From the NCBI RefSeq assembly GCF_000166195.2, contig NZ_CM001403.1, positions 7,552,877 to 7,616,876 on the forward strand: a DNA stretch of 64,000 nucleotides, read 5' to 3'. The notes under the pieces are model-generated. The model was not told the DNA's origin. It saw nothing but the letters and a program-made list of their open reading frames with translations, and did no database searches. Below, one piece after another: positions 42,443 to 50,796 of this stretch. Origin of the DNA: Mucilaginibacter paludis DSM 18603 (lineage in GTDB: Bacteria; Bacteroidota; Bacteroidia; Sphingobacteriales; Sphingobacteriaceae). The number at the start of each line of letters is the position of its first letter. Position 1 is the first letter of the stretch. The position numbers and the translations under genes were made by a program.

Positions 42443-44301
42443 TAAAAGAGATTGCAGATTTTGTAAATTATATTGACCCGGAGTTTAAAGCACTAAGCGT
42501 AAAGCCCCGTGACGGCCTGCATATTTTATTAACTATCAAAAATGTGGGTCAGGAACTGTTTATTGACCAATCATCGTTAACAGGATGGGTGTCAACTAAA
42601 AATAAGGAGCAGACGACCAGTGATTTGACCTTGCTTAAAAAAATGGCATCCTTATCACAATTGGCTTGGTGTGTAAATACCAACAAATGTTTTGATTTGC
42701 CTGTAAAGGCCATTCATTCGTGCTCGCCGTATTGCCTCGCGCTTAAACGTGAGAATTTGGAGAATGGCGAAAAATACCAAAGCAATCTGGCGGGGAAAAA
42801 ATCGCAGGTTTACGATCGGATTAATGCCTACTTTTCTAAGGCGGAAGACCTACTGGAAAGCGAAATTGAAAAACAACGGGTTGAAATATTTAAGCAGGCC
42901 TTAAACAATCAAGCAAGCCTGCATACCTGGCTCGACCAAATTCCGGCTTATGCGGAATTAAAGGACGCTGAATACGTGATTTTTTATTTAGATGAGCCGA
43001 TTGAAAACTATCAGAGAACCAATGCTGTATACCTGGCCGACAAACTGTTTAATACCAATAATTTTAATGAAACTATTGAAGAAACCGTTTTTGGTACCAG
43101 TGATTTCTTCAATGGTTATCCCACTAAAAAGCCCTTCCTAACTCACCAAACCGCATCTTTTGATATTGCCAGCCGTATTTCATCGTTGGAAGCTAAAGCG
43201 TTATACGATTTTCAAAATATGATTGGTATTATGCCTAAGCCATTGCCTCTGTTTATTTATAAAGATGAATTAAAAAGAGAAGCCATTGCACTTTTTAAAA
43301 AAGGAGCTGAAACCGGCGAAAAGCTCAGTTATAAAGATATTATGGAAGCCCTATATCAAAAACATCATCATGATTTAGGTAACTATTACCTGCTTTATTA
43401 CCAGTTTGGCGAGATAAAGGATTTTGATTTTGTAAGCAAGTTTGAATATGAGTTGAAAGACGAAAATGGCAGGCCTTGGGAAATTAAAGATTGGTTCAAT
43501 ATTAAGTATACCGCAAAAGTTACCGATGTATTTACATTTCAGTATGTGGTTTTAGTAACCATTTTCAACAATGCTTTAATTACTAAAACCAAGACGGGTG
43601 ATTTTCAACATAAATACTTTGATGATATTGATGCTAAGTATTGCAAAACAGATAACACCTACCTAATGGTGATGAGCTACAGGAAAGCTTTTTATGATTT
43701 TGTATTTAAATCGCAACGAAAGGCTGTAACCCAGCAGATCTTCAATGCCATTATGGAAACCGGTATTTTAGATGATATAAGGCTTGATGAGTATAAAAAC
43801 AACTCACATTCCCAACATTTTAACATAAAGCAGAAGTTAAACATCTGGTTTAGTTTATCCGAAAAATTCAATCAATCAAATAAATCTCAAATAACAATGG
43901 CAAGTCAATTACAAAACCATAGGGCTTTTATACAAAAATTAGCCAAAGGAGAAGAATCTATTCAGTCTGATGATCAGTATGCTTTTGCTATAGGACAGGT
44001 AGTATATTACCTGCTTTCAAAGAGCAAAACTGCAGATAGAAGTTACAAACGACTGGAACCATTTCTGCAACAAGTTCATGCTAAAGAGTTAAACAAAGCT
44101 ATCGCGCGCTTATTCGATACTCACAAGCACGAAAATTTTTCCAGCAATTTTAGACGGCCTTTTGCCGAAGTAATGGATTATGAAACAAAAGCAAATCTTC
44201 GCGATTTAATGCCTACCATGCTCGCCGGAATTTTTTCGGTTAATGAGTTGTTTAGCAATTTAGATGAGGCCGATATGGTAGAATTAGAAGAAACAGAATA
44301 A
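42439..44301 (+). CDS. cas8b: Type I-B Cascade large subunit Cas8b (Csh1-like)
   Basis: A 620-residue protein in the position of the Cascade large subunit, between cas6 and cas7. Two cysteine pairs in the N-terminal part (CVNTNKC and HSCSPYC, about residues 78-100) fit the zinc finger of the TM1802/Csh1 group. The large subunit reads the PAM and starts unwinding of target DNA. The C-terminal 134 residues form a helical domain that could also be made alone as the small subunit from an internal ATG. Sequence similarity in this family is low, so the subtype rests mainly on gene order and the I-B-type Cas7, Cas5 and Cas3. Confidence 0.85.
   Translation: MIKEIADFVNYIDPEFKALSVKPRDGLHILLTIKNVGQELFIDQSSLTGWVSTKNKEQTTSDLTLLKKMASLSQLAWCVNTNKCFDLPVKAIHSCSPYCLALKRENLENGEKYQSNLAGKKSQVYDRINAYFSKAEDLLESEIEKQRVEIFKQALNNQASLHTWLDQIPAYAELKDAEYVIFYLDEPIENYQRTNAVYLADKLFNTNNFNETIEETVFGTSDFFNGYPTKKPFLTHQTASFDIASRISSLEAKALYDFQNMIGIMPKPLPLFIYKDELKREAIALFKKGAETGEKLSYKDIMEALYQKHHHDLGNYYLLYYQFGEIKDFDFVSKFEYELKDENGRPWEIKDWFNIKYTAKVTDVFTFQYVVLVTIFNNALITKTKTGDFQHKYFDDIDAKYCKTDNTYLMVMSYRKAFYDFVFKSQRKAVTQQIFNAIMETGILDDIRLDEYKNNSHSQHFNIKQKLNIWFSLSEKFNQSNKSQITMASQLQNHRAFIQKLAKGEESIQSDDQYAFAIGQVVYYLLSKSKTADRSYKRLEPFLQQVHAKELNKAIARLFDTHKHENFSSNFRRPFAEVMDYETKANLRDLMPTMLAGIFSVNELFSNLDEADMVELEETE
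43897..44301 (+). CDS. Possible internal product Cas11b (small subunit)
   Basis: The in-frame ATG at 43897 (codon 487 of cas8b) would yield 134 residues beginning MASQLQNHRAFIQKL, all helical, to the common stop. In other type I-B, I-C and I-D systems the small subunit Cas11 is translated from such an internal site in the large-subunit gene. The upstream bases (AAATAAATCTCAAATAACA) are A-rich, as favoured in Bacteroidota, without a Shine-Dalgarno. No separate cas11 gene is present. This is prediction by analogy. Confidence 0.5.
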   Translation: MASQLQNHRAFIQKLAKGEESIQSDDQYAFAIGQVVYYLLSKSKTADRSYKRLEPFLQQVHAKELNKAIARLFDTHKHENFSSNFRRPFAEVMDYETKANLRDLMPTMLAGIFSVNELFSNLDEADMVELEETE

Positions 44302-44321
44302 TCAACTTAAATAACTTATAT

Positions 44322-45254
44322 ATGAGTAATTCATTTACAAACCGGGTTTTTGGCTGTGTAATTATCAAAGCCATTAACGCCAATTACAACGCCGATTTTA
44401 CACATCAACCCCGCACACTATCCGACGGGACAGTTTACGCTACCGATAAGGCGTTAAAATACACTGTGCGTAATTACCTCAACAAAAATTTTGGAAACGA
44501 AAAGGTGTTTTATTTTAAAAGCGTTAATGATGATATGCAGCCGCGCGATTTAAAGCAAAATTATGTGAATCACTTTGGCGAATTTCCTAAAGTGGATAAA
44601 AAAGAAGCTGTTAAAGCCAGAAAAATTGTATTGGAAAACCTATTGAAATGTATTGATGTGCGCTTGTTTGGCGGTACTTTTGCCGAAGAGGGGGCCAATT
44701 TATCATTACACGGAACAGTGCAATTTACGCATGGCTTAAACCGCTTTGTTGAAGGCATAATTTATTCGGAACAAATATCTTCTCCATTTAGAAATTCCAA
44801 TGATAAAAGCACCGATTCTATGCAAACTACATTGGGCACGCAGTTTAAATTAAAGGAGGGCCATTATGTACATCATCTTTCTGTTAATCCCCGCAATTTG
44901 GAAGAGATGAATAAAGTGGTTAACAGCGACGGCGTTACAAAAAGCGACATTGCAATATTAAAAGAAGCCTTAAGAAACGGTGCCACTTTTTATGATTCCT
45001 CCTCCAAAGCGGGTGTTGAGAATGAATTATTACTTTGGGTACAATTAAAAGAGAGCTCGAAGTTGGTTCTGCCATCCTTTGTTGAATTAATATCTGTAAA
45101 TGAGAATAAAGAGATTGATTTAGGCAAAATATCCTCCTTGCTTTCGGCAGAACACATAAAAAAGGAAATTGATACGGTGGAACTTTATTATAACCAAACC
45201 ATAACTCAAGTGATTAATGAGCCCGAAAATGCCCAACTGTTTGACTTATGCTAA
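44322..45254 (+). CDS. cas7: Cascade backbone subunit Cas7 (Csh2-like)
   Basis: A 310-residue RAMP protein. NRVFGCVIIKAINANYNADF at the N-terminus is the first ferredoxin strand of the I-B Cas7/Csh2 family, and DVRLFGGTFAEEGANLSLHGTVQFTHG (about 110-135) is the conserved core seen in Cas7 proteins. It coats the spacer part of the crRNA as the Cascade backbone. It starts 20 bases after cas8b and ends 6 bases before cas5. Confidence 0.92.
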   Translation: MSNSFTNRVFGCVIIKAINANYNADFTHQPRTLSDGTVYATDKALKYTVRNYLNKNFGNEKVFYFKSVNDDMQPRDLKQNYVNHFGEFPKVDKKEAVKARKIVLENLLKCIDVRLFGGTFAEEGANLSLHGTVQFTHGLNRFVEGIIYSEQISSPFRNSNDKSTDSMQTTLGTQFKLKEGHYVHHLSVNPRNLEEMNKVVNSDGVTKSDIAILKEALRNGATFYDSSSKAGVENELLLWVQLKESSKLVLPSFVELISVNENKEIDLGKISSLLSAEHIKKEIDTVELYYNQTITQVINEPENAQLFDLC

Positions 45255-45260
45255 CCTATC

Positions 45261-46034
45261 ATGTCGCAAAAATTAATCTCTATCGATTTAAAGGCAAACT
45301 TCGCGTTTTTTAAAAAGCCCGATTATAATGATGGCCTGCTGTTATCCTATAATATGCTGCATAAGCCTGCATTATTAGGGGTGCTGGGTGCCATAATTGG
45401 TTTGCAGGGCTATCAAAAAAAAGGTGAGCTACCTGCATATTATACCAGGCTTAAAAGTTTATTGATCAATATTGAACCAATAGGCAGCGAAAAGGGCAAT
45501 TTTCAAAAAGTATCCGTCAAGTATACCAACACTGTAGGGTATGCTAACCAGGACGGGACGCTCTTGATAGAAGAAACCATGTTGCTGAAGCCCTGCTATC
45601 GTTGTTATTTGTTGCTGGATGAGGAACAGCCTGAACATTTTAAATTGTACGAATATTTAAAAGAAGGCAAAGCCGAATTTATCCCGTATCTGGGTAAAAA
45701 TGAATACCAGGCCTGGTGGCTTGACGAATTTACCGGCGAAAATTCATTCCGGGAATATCCGGTTGAGGAAGTTAATCCAACTGAGAATTTTAAACTTAAA
45801 GGGATGTTTACCGGTGAAAAAATTACGCCTGTTCTTGAAAATAGCCTTGATGAGTTGGAGTACATTACACCTTATTTTTACTTTGAGCGCCTCCCGGTTG
45901 ATTTTATTGAAAAGCCATTTATACAATACAACCTGGGCGATTTTAAGCATACCAATGCTCAACTTAGTTCCACTTATACCATTGGCGGGAGACTATTTAA
46001 AATAAAGCATGATCACTATATCCAACTCTATTGA
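45261..46034 (+). CDS. cas5: Cascade subunit Cas5b
   Basis: A 257-residue RAMP protein with the Cas5 N-terminal strand SIDLKANFAFFKKPDYNDGLLLSYNMLHKPALLGVLGAIIGL, matching the Cas5h group of type I-B. Cas5 binds the 8-nt 5' handle of the crRNA, here ATTGAAAU. It overlaps cas3 by 26 bases, so the two are translationally coupled. Confidence 0.9.
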   Translation: MSQKLISIDLKANFAFFKKPDYNDGLLLSYNMLHKPALLGVLGAIIGLQGYQKKGELPAYYTRLKSLLINIEPIGSEKGNFQKVSVKYTNTVGYANQDGTLLIEETMLLKPCYRCYLLLDEEQPEHFKLYEYLKEGKAEFIPYLGKNEYQAWWLDEFTGENSFREYPVEEVNPTENFKLKGMFTGEKITPVLENSLDELEYITPYFYFERLPVDFIEKPFIQYNLGDFKHTNAQLSSTYTIGGRLFKIKHDHYIQLY

Positions 46035-48765
46035 AACATTTGCCGGATTGAAGAAGGCTTATTACAAGGCCGACGGGATAAAAAATGCGGCGATTTATTG
46101 GGCTCATACGCATTCAGAAAAAAAACCGGAGCCGTTTAATGATCATAATGAATTAGTGCTTCATTATTTCACTCAACTGGCACAGGATCATCATCTGGAA
46201 CAAGTGATTGACAAGTTAATTTTTGACAGTTTACCTGCTGGCGCCACAAACCCTGAACTGGGCACATTTATAAAATTACTTTTTTTTAATGTGCCCGTTT
46301 ATCATGACTATGGAAAGGTTAATGAAAATTTTCAGCTTGAACGGATGCGGAATAAAAATCCGTTGTTTAAGAAAAAACCGAATTTAATCGACTCCCAGCA
46401 TTCTATTTTAAGCGCGTACATCTATATTGTACATCACCTAAAATTGGCCAGTAGCCTGATGCTGAATGGTGATGAAAAGATGTTTGTATATGGCCTCATT
46501 TTTGGGTTTAGTTATCCGATTATAAAACATCACGCATCACGATTGAGTGATGTTAAGCCTGATGTTGACTTTAAAGAGGAGTTGCAAATTCACCTGAAAT
46601 TTTATCTTGAATTATTTGACTTTGAAGATTGTGGGGAGTTTTATAAACATCCTGCTTTCCGAAATACAGAAGGAAAAAGTCAGAAAGATCGTTGTTTTGA
46701 TGGCTTATTCGATTTACCCGATAGAAAAGGATTTCCGTTGTTTGCTTTGTTAAAACTTAATTTCTCATTGCTTACCGCTGCGGATTACCTGGCTACCCAT
46801 GAGTATATGAGTGATTCGAAAACGATAGATTTCGGCGTTTTTTGTAACAGATCAAGGATAAACGAAATTGTTTCTTCTCTGCGAAGTTACAAGCATAACC
46901 GGAATACTTTCGATACAGAAAAAGCATATCATTTTAAAGAAGCCGACCTACAAGATTGCTCCAACGAAAATCTTAACCTGCTCAGGCAGGAAATGGCCGT
47001 TGAGTTAATCCATACCATCCGTAAAAATTCGGACAAGCGGTTGTTTTATATCGAAGCTCCCACCGGTGGCGGAAAAACCAATCTTTCTATGATTGCCGTT
47101 ACCGAATTACTGGAGGCCAATCCTGAGATTAATAAAGTTTTTTATGTTTTTCCGTTCACTACGCTTATTACGCAAACTTACCAGGTATTAAAAGAAACAT
47201 TAGGTTTAACAACAAATGAGTTAACCGAGCTACATTCAAAGGCCAACCCTAAAAGTAAGGAAGAAAAGAGCGACGGCGAATTTGGCGATGAAAAAAAGGA
47301 TTATATCGACCGGCTATTTGCCTTATTCCCTGTTACCGTATTATCGCACGTTAAGTTTTTCGACATCTTAAAATCCAACAATAAAGAGGTTAATTATTTG
47401 CTGCATCGAATGGCCAATTCGGTAGTCATCATCGATGAGCTACAATCATACAGCCCGGATATCTGGGATAAAATGCTTTTTTTTATTAGCCAGTATGCTC
47501 AATATTTTAACGTCCGTTTTGTTTTAATGTCGGCTACTTTACCCAAAATAGGCGATTTGCAATTAATAACGGAGAAAAACGAATTTGTAAGTTTATTACC
47601 TAATGCAATCAAGTATATTCGAAATCCTAATTTCAGCAAGCGGGTTAACTTCCGGTTTGATTTGTTTGAAGGCGAGATTGAGCTTGATACACTTGCAGAT
47701 GCTGTGATAACAAAATCGGAAGCATATGCCGCATCTAATTTACGGCATAAAAGCGTGCATACCATTGTTGAGTTTATATTCAAAAAAACGGCTACAGAGT
47801 TTCATCAGTTAATTTCGGAACAGTCGAATCCCTATGTTCAAATTTTAGTTTTGTCGGGCACTATTTTAGAATCGCGCCGAAAAGAAGTTATTAATTTCTT
47901 GAAAAATCCTGCTAACAGGAATAAAAATATTTTACTTATAACAACCCAGGTAGTAGAAGCAGGAGTTGATATAGATATGGATCTGGGATTTAAAAATATC
48001 TCTTTGATCGATTCTGACGAACAATTGGCCGGCAGGGTAAACCGTAACGGGAACAAACTGAATTGTGAGGTTTATTTATTTAAGGTGAACGAAGCAAAAC
48101 TGTTGTATGGTAAAGACAAGCGATACCAGGTTACCCGTGAAAAGATAGACCTTGCATTGTATGAACGGATACTTAAAGAAAAAGACTTCAGGTTTTTATA
48201 TAACGAGGTTTTTGCCCAAATAAACCAGGATAACGCTTTAAATTACGCCGATAATTTTTCTGGTTTTAGCGATTATGTAGACAAACTAAATTATGAAAAG
48301 GTAAACCGTGAGTTCAAAATTATTGACCAGAACAATGTATCCGTATTTATACCGCTTGCTTTACCACTTACTATTGCGGCTGCCGGAGAGGGACGTTTGG
48401 AACGCATTTTTGAAGCTGCCGATCTGGACTTTTTAGAACGTTTCGGAGGGTATAATCATGGAGACGAGGAAGTTGACGGTCAACGGGTTTGGGAGGTTTA
48501 CAAACTGCTGATTAATAATAAGCCCCAAGGATTTGATTTAAAAGCCCAGATTGATTTTAAAAGCTTACAACGTATTTTGTCGAAGTTTACTTTCTCTTTA
48601 ATACAAGCTTCAAAAGATGTAACGAATATTAAAGATGGTTTTGGGCGAGAGGAGTACGGCTATGTTTATTTTTCGCATTGTGATGAGCATAGGAGCGAAG
48701 GCAGGCTGTATGATTATCATACAGGCCTAAACAGTAAGGCATTTAACGACTCTTATTTTATTTAG
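46009..48765 (+). CDS. cas3: CRISPR helicase-nuclease Cas3 (HD + DExH)
   Basis: A 918-residue protein with an N-terminal HD nuclease domain (first histidine region about residue 33, HD at 99-100 in VYHDYGKVNENF) and a C-terminal SF2 helicase. Walker A APTGGGKT is near 349-356, the DExx box is DELQ near 474-477, and motif VI QLAGRVNRNGN is near 671-681. Cas3 is recruited by Cascade on target binding, nicks the displaced strand and degrades DNA 3' to 5'. HD and helicase are fused in one chain, as usual in I-B. cas4 follows after 6 bases. Confidence 0.93.
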   Translation: MITISNSIETFAGLKKAYYKADGIKNAAIYWAHTHSEKKPEPFNDHNELVLHYFTQLAQDHHLEQVIDKLIFDSLPAGATNPELGTFIKLLFFNVPVYHDYGKVNENFQLERMRNKNPLFKKKPNLIDSQHSILSAYIYIVHHLKLASSLMLNGDEKMFVYGLIFGFSYPIIKHHASRLSDVKPDVDFKEELQIHLKFYLELFDFEDCGEFYKHPAFRNTEGKSQKDRCFDGLFDLPDRKGFPLFALLKLNFSLLTAADYLATHEYMSDSKTIDFGVFCNRSRINEIVSSLRSYKHNRNTFDTEKAYHFKEADLQDCSNENLNLLRQEMAVELIHTIRKNSDKRLFYIEAPTGGGKTNLSMIAVTELLEANPEINKVFYVFPFTTLITQTYQVLKETLGLTTNELTELHSKANPKSKEEKSDGEFGDEKKDYIDRLFALFPVTVLSHVKFFDILKSNNKEVNYLLHRMANSVVIIDELQSYSPDIWDKMLFFISQYAQYFNVRFVLMSATLPKIGDLQLITEKNEFVSLLPNAIKYIRNPNFSKRVNFRFDLFEGEIELDTLADAVITKSEAYAASNLRHKSVHTIVEFIFKKTATEFHQLISEQSNPYVQILVLSGTILESRRKEVINFLKNPANRNKNILLITTQVVEAGVDIDMDLGFKNISLIDSDEQLAGRVNRNGNKLNCEVYLFKVNEAKLLYGKDKRYQVTREKIDLALYERILKEKDFRFLYNEVFAQINQDNALNYADNFSGFSDYVDKLNYEKVNREFKIIDQNNVSVFIPLALPLTIAAAGEGRLERIFEAADLDFLERFGGYNHGDEEVDGQRVWEVYKLLINNKPQGFDLKAQIDFKSLQRILSKFTFSLIQASKDVTNIKDGFGREEYGYVYFSHCDEHRSEGRLYDYHTGLNSKAFNDSYFI

Positions 48766-48771
48766 CCCAAA

Positions 48772-49284
48772 ATGCATATCACAGCCACCTACATCAACCT
48801 ATACCATGTATGCCACCGCGAACTTTGGCTCCATGCCAACGGCATCCGCATGGAGCATACCAGCGAAACGGTAGCCGAAGGCAAACTCATAGGCGAAACT
48901 ACATATACTAATCGGGCCGAAAAATATACCGAAATTGAGGTTGACGGCATCAAAATAGATTTTTATGATGCCCGCAACAAAATAGTACACGAAGTTAAAA
49001 AGAGCGATAAGGTTGAAAATGCCCACATTGCCCAGGTGAAGTATTATATTTATAAATTGCAGAAGCAGGGCATTGAAGGCGTTACAGGTATTATTGAATA
49101 CCCCAAACTGCGGCAGCGCGAAACGGTGAACCTTGAACCTGCCGATTATGCCGCCATAGCAGGCTGGGAGCAAAGCATCAAACAGATTATTACCGGCGAG
49201 CAATGCCCGCCTTTATTACGCAAGCCTATTTGCAAGCAATGCAGCTATTTCGATTTTTGCTACATACAGGAAGATAATGAATAA
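48772..49284 (+). CDS. cas4: CRISPR adaptation exonuclease Cas4
   Basis: A 170-residue RecB-like nuclease. Four cysteines form the Fe-S cluster: C14 in YHVCHRELW and C154, C157 and C163 in PICKQCSYFDFCY. Nuclease residues are in DGIKIDFYDAR and HEVKKSDKV. Cas4 trims pre-spacers and selects those with a proper PAM before integration by Cas1-Cas2. It lies between cas3 and cas1, the I-B arrangement. Confidence 0.93.
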   Translation: MHITATYINLYHVCHRELWLHANGIRMEHTSETVAEGKLIGETTYTNRAEKYTEIEVDGIKIDFYDARNKIVHEVKKSDKVENAHIAQVKYYIYKLQKQGIEGVTGIIEYPKLRQRETVNLEPADYAAIAGWEQSIKQIITGEQCPPLLRKPICKQCSYFDFCYIQEDNE

Positions 49285-49296
49285 GCGATCATCACC

Positions 49297-50301
49297 ATGA
49301 AGAAAACCTATTACCTGTTTAATGCCGGCCGGATGAGCCGGAAAGATAATACCCTTAAATTTGTACCCGTTGATGAGGACGGGAACGATGGTACGCCAAA
49401 ATACATTCCGGTAGAGGGCGTTTCTGATCTGTTTTGTTTCGGCAGCCTGGATGCCAACAGCGCCCTCTATAATTTTTTAGGCAAGGCGGGTATAGGTGTT
49501 CATTTTTTTGATTACTACGAAAATTATACGGGGAGCTTTTGCCCTAAAGAATACTTGCTGGCCGGCAAAATGCAGATCTCGCAAACCCGGCACTACATCG
49601 ATAATAAAAAAAGGATGATCATTGCCCACAAGTTTATCAGCGGGGCAGCCTTTAATATGGTAAAAACGCTTAGGTACTACCTTAACCGCGAAAAGGATGT
49701 AAGTCTGCAAGTTGAATGTATTGAGGCCCTGGCATTACAGATAGAAAGCGCTACCGCTGTTGACGAACTGATGGGCATCGAGGGTAATATCCGCCAGTAC
49801 TACTACCAGGCCTTTGATACCATCATCAATAATTTTACCATGGAGGGGCGCAGCAAGCAACCGCCCGCAAACGAGCTGAACGCGATGATATCGTTCGGTA
49901 ACATGATGTGCTATTCGCTTTGCCTTAACCAGCTTTATCATACCCAGCTTAACCCCACCATCAGTTTTTTGCACGAACCTGGTTTCCGCAGGTTTTCGCT
50001 CGCGCTTGATCTGGCCGAAATATTTAAGCCCATCCTGGTCGACCGTACCATCTTCAGGCTGCTGAATAAAAAGGAGATCGGTAAAAACGACTTCGACCTG
50101 AAGATGAACGGCTGTATGCTGAAAGAATCGGGCAAGAAAATTTACGTTCGTGCCTGGGAAGAACGTATTGGCGAAACATTTAAGCACCCCGTACTTAACC
50201 GTAATGTGAGCTATAAGCATCTGGTTAAACTGGAATGCTATAAACTAAGCAAACACCTGCTCGGCCTCGACGAATACAAGCCCTATAAGGCAAGGTGGTA
50301 A
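49297..50301 (+). CDS. cas1: CRISPR integrase Cas1
   Basis: A 334-residue type I-B Cas1. The metal-binding triad is visible: E162 in MGIEGNIRQYYY, H226 in FLHEPGFRRF and D238 in LALDLAEIFKP. The N-terminal beta-sandwich dimer domain covers about 1-85. It inserts new spacers at the leader end of the array with Cas2. The sequence is intact, so adaptation is probably functional, in line with the huge array. Confidence 0.96.
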   Translation: MKKTYYLFNAGRMSRKDNTLKFVPVDEDGNDGTPKYIPVEGVSDLFCFGSLDANSALYNFLGKAGIGVHFFDYYENYTGSFCPKEYLLAGKMQISQTRHYIDNKKRMIIAHKFISGAAFNMVKTLRYYLNREKDVSLQVECIEALALQIESATAVDELMGIEGNIRQYYYQAFDTIINNFTMEGRSKQPPANELNAMISFGNMMCYSLCLNQLYHTQLNPTISFLHEPGFRRFSLALDLAEIFKPILVDRTIFRLLNKKEIGKNDFDLKMNGCMLKESGKKIYVRAWEERIGETFKHPVLNRNVSYKHLVKLECYKLSKHLLGLDEYKPYKARW

Positions 50302-50325
50302 CATGAGGCAATTAATGATAAAACT

Positions 50326-50589
50326 ATGTATGTAATATTGGTTTACGATATTGGCGAAAAGCGCGTTGGTAAAATGCTGAAACTATGCAGGCAATACCTA
50401 AACTGGATCCAGAATTCGGTATTTGAGGGCGAAATAACACCGGTGAAGCTGAAAGAACTGTTAGCTAAATCGAAACTGATTATTGAGCCTGAGACCGACA
50501 GCATTATTATTTTTAAAAGCAGGGAACAGAAATGGCTTGATAAACAGGTGATAGGAGCGGAGCGCAACACGCTTGATACGATACTATAA
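50326..50589 (+). CDS. cas2: CRISPR adaptation protein Cas2
   Basis: An 87-residue ferredoxin-fold protein, MYVILVYDIGEKRVGKMLKLC, with the conserved aspartate at residue 8 after the first strand. It bridges two Cas1 dimers in the integration complex. It starts 24 bases after cas1 and is the last cas gene before the leader. Confidence 0.96.
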   Translation: MYVILVYDIGEKRVGKMLKLCRQYLNWIQNSVFEGEITPVKLKELLAKSKLIIEPETDSIIIFKSREQKWLDKQVIGAERNTLDTIL

Positions 50590-50796
50590 GTTGTCGGTGA
50601 GATGACGAAGATGGTTCTTTGACGTATTGAAAACTTATTTTTAGCAGTAAAAGCAGCCCAGAGCCCTATTAAAAGCGGTTGTCGGTACCCCGGTAAAAAC
50701 CGGTTATTGCACAGCGACTAATTTTTTATCAAATATCCGTGTGTTAAACGCAGTTTAAGCCTATATTTGAGCATGTTTTTAGCCGTTTTTTAACGG
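50590..50796 (+). promoter_or_regulatory. CRISPR leader
   Basis: 207 bases between cas2 and the first repeat, AT-rich in the distal part. It holds an inverted repeat CCGGT/ACCGG (50690-50694, 50699-50703) and a perfect stem GCCGTT-TTTT-AACGGC at 50782-50797 that touches the first base of repeat 1. Leader status follows from the repeat orientation: the handle end ATTGAAAT faces away from cas2, as expected for plus-strand transcription. Confidence 0.8.

Noticed and set aside
50690..50703. CCGGT/ACCGG in the leader as a terminator
   Set aside because: The stem is only five pairs and no T-run follows; it would also block array transcription.
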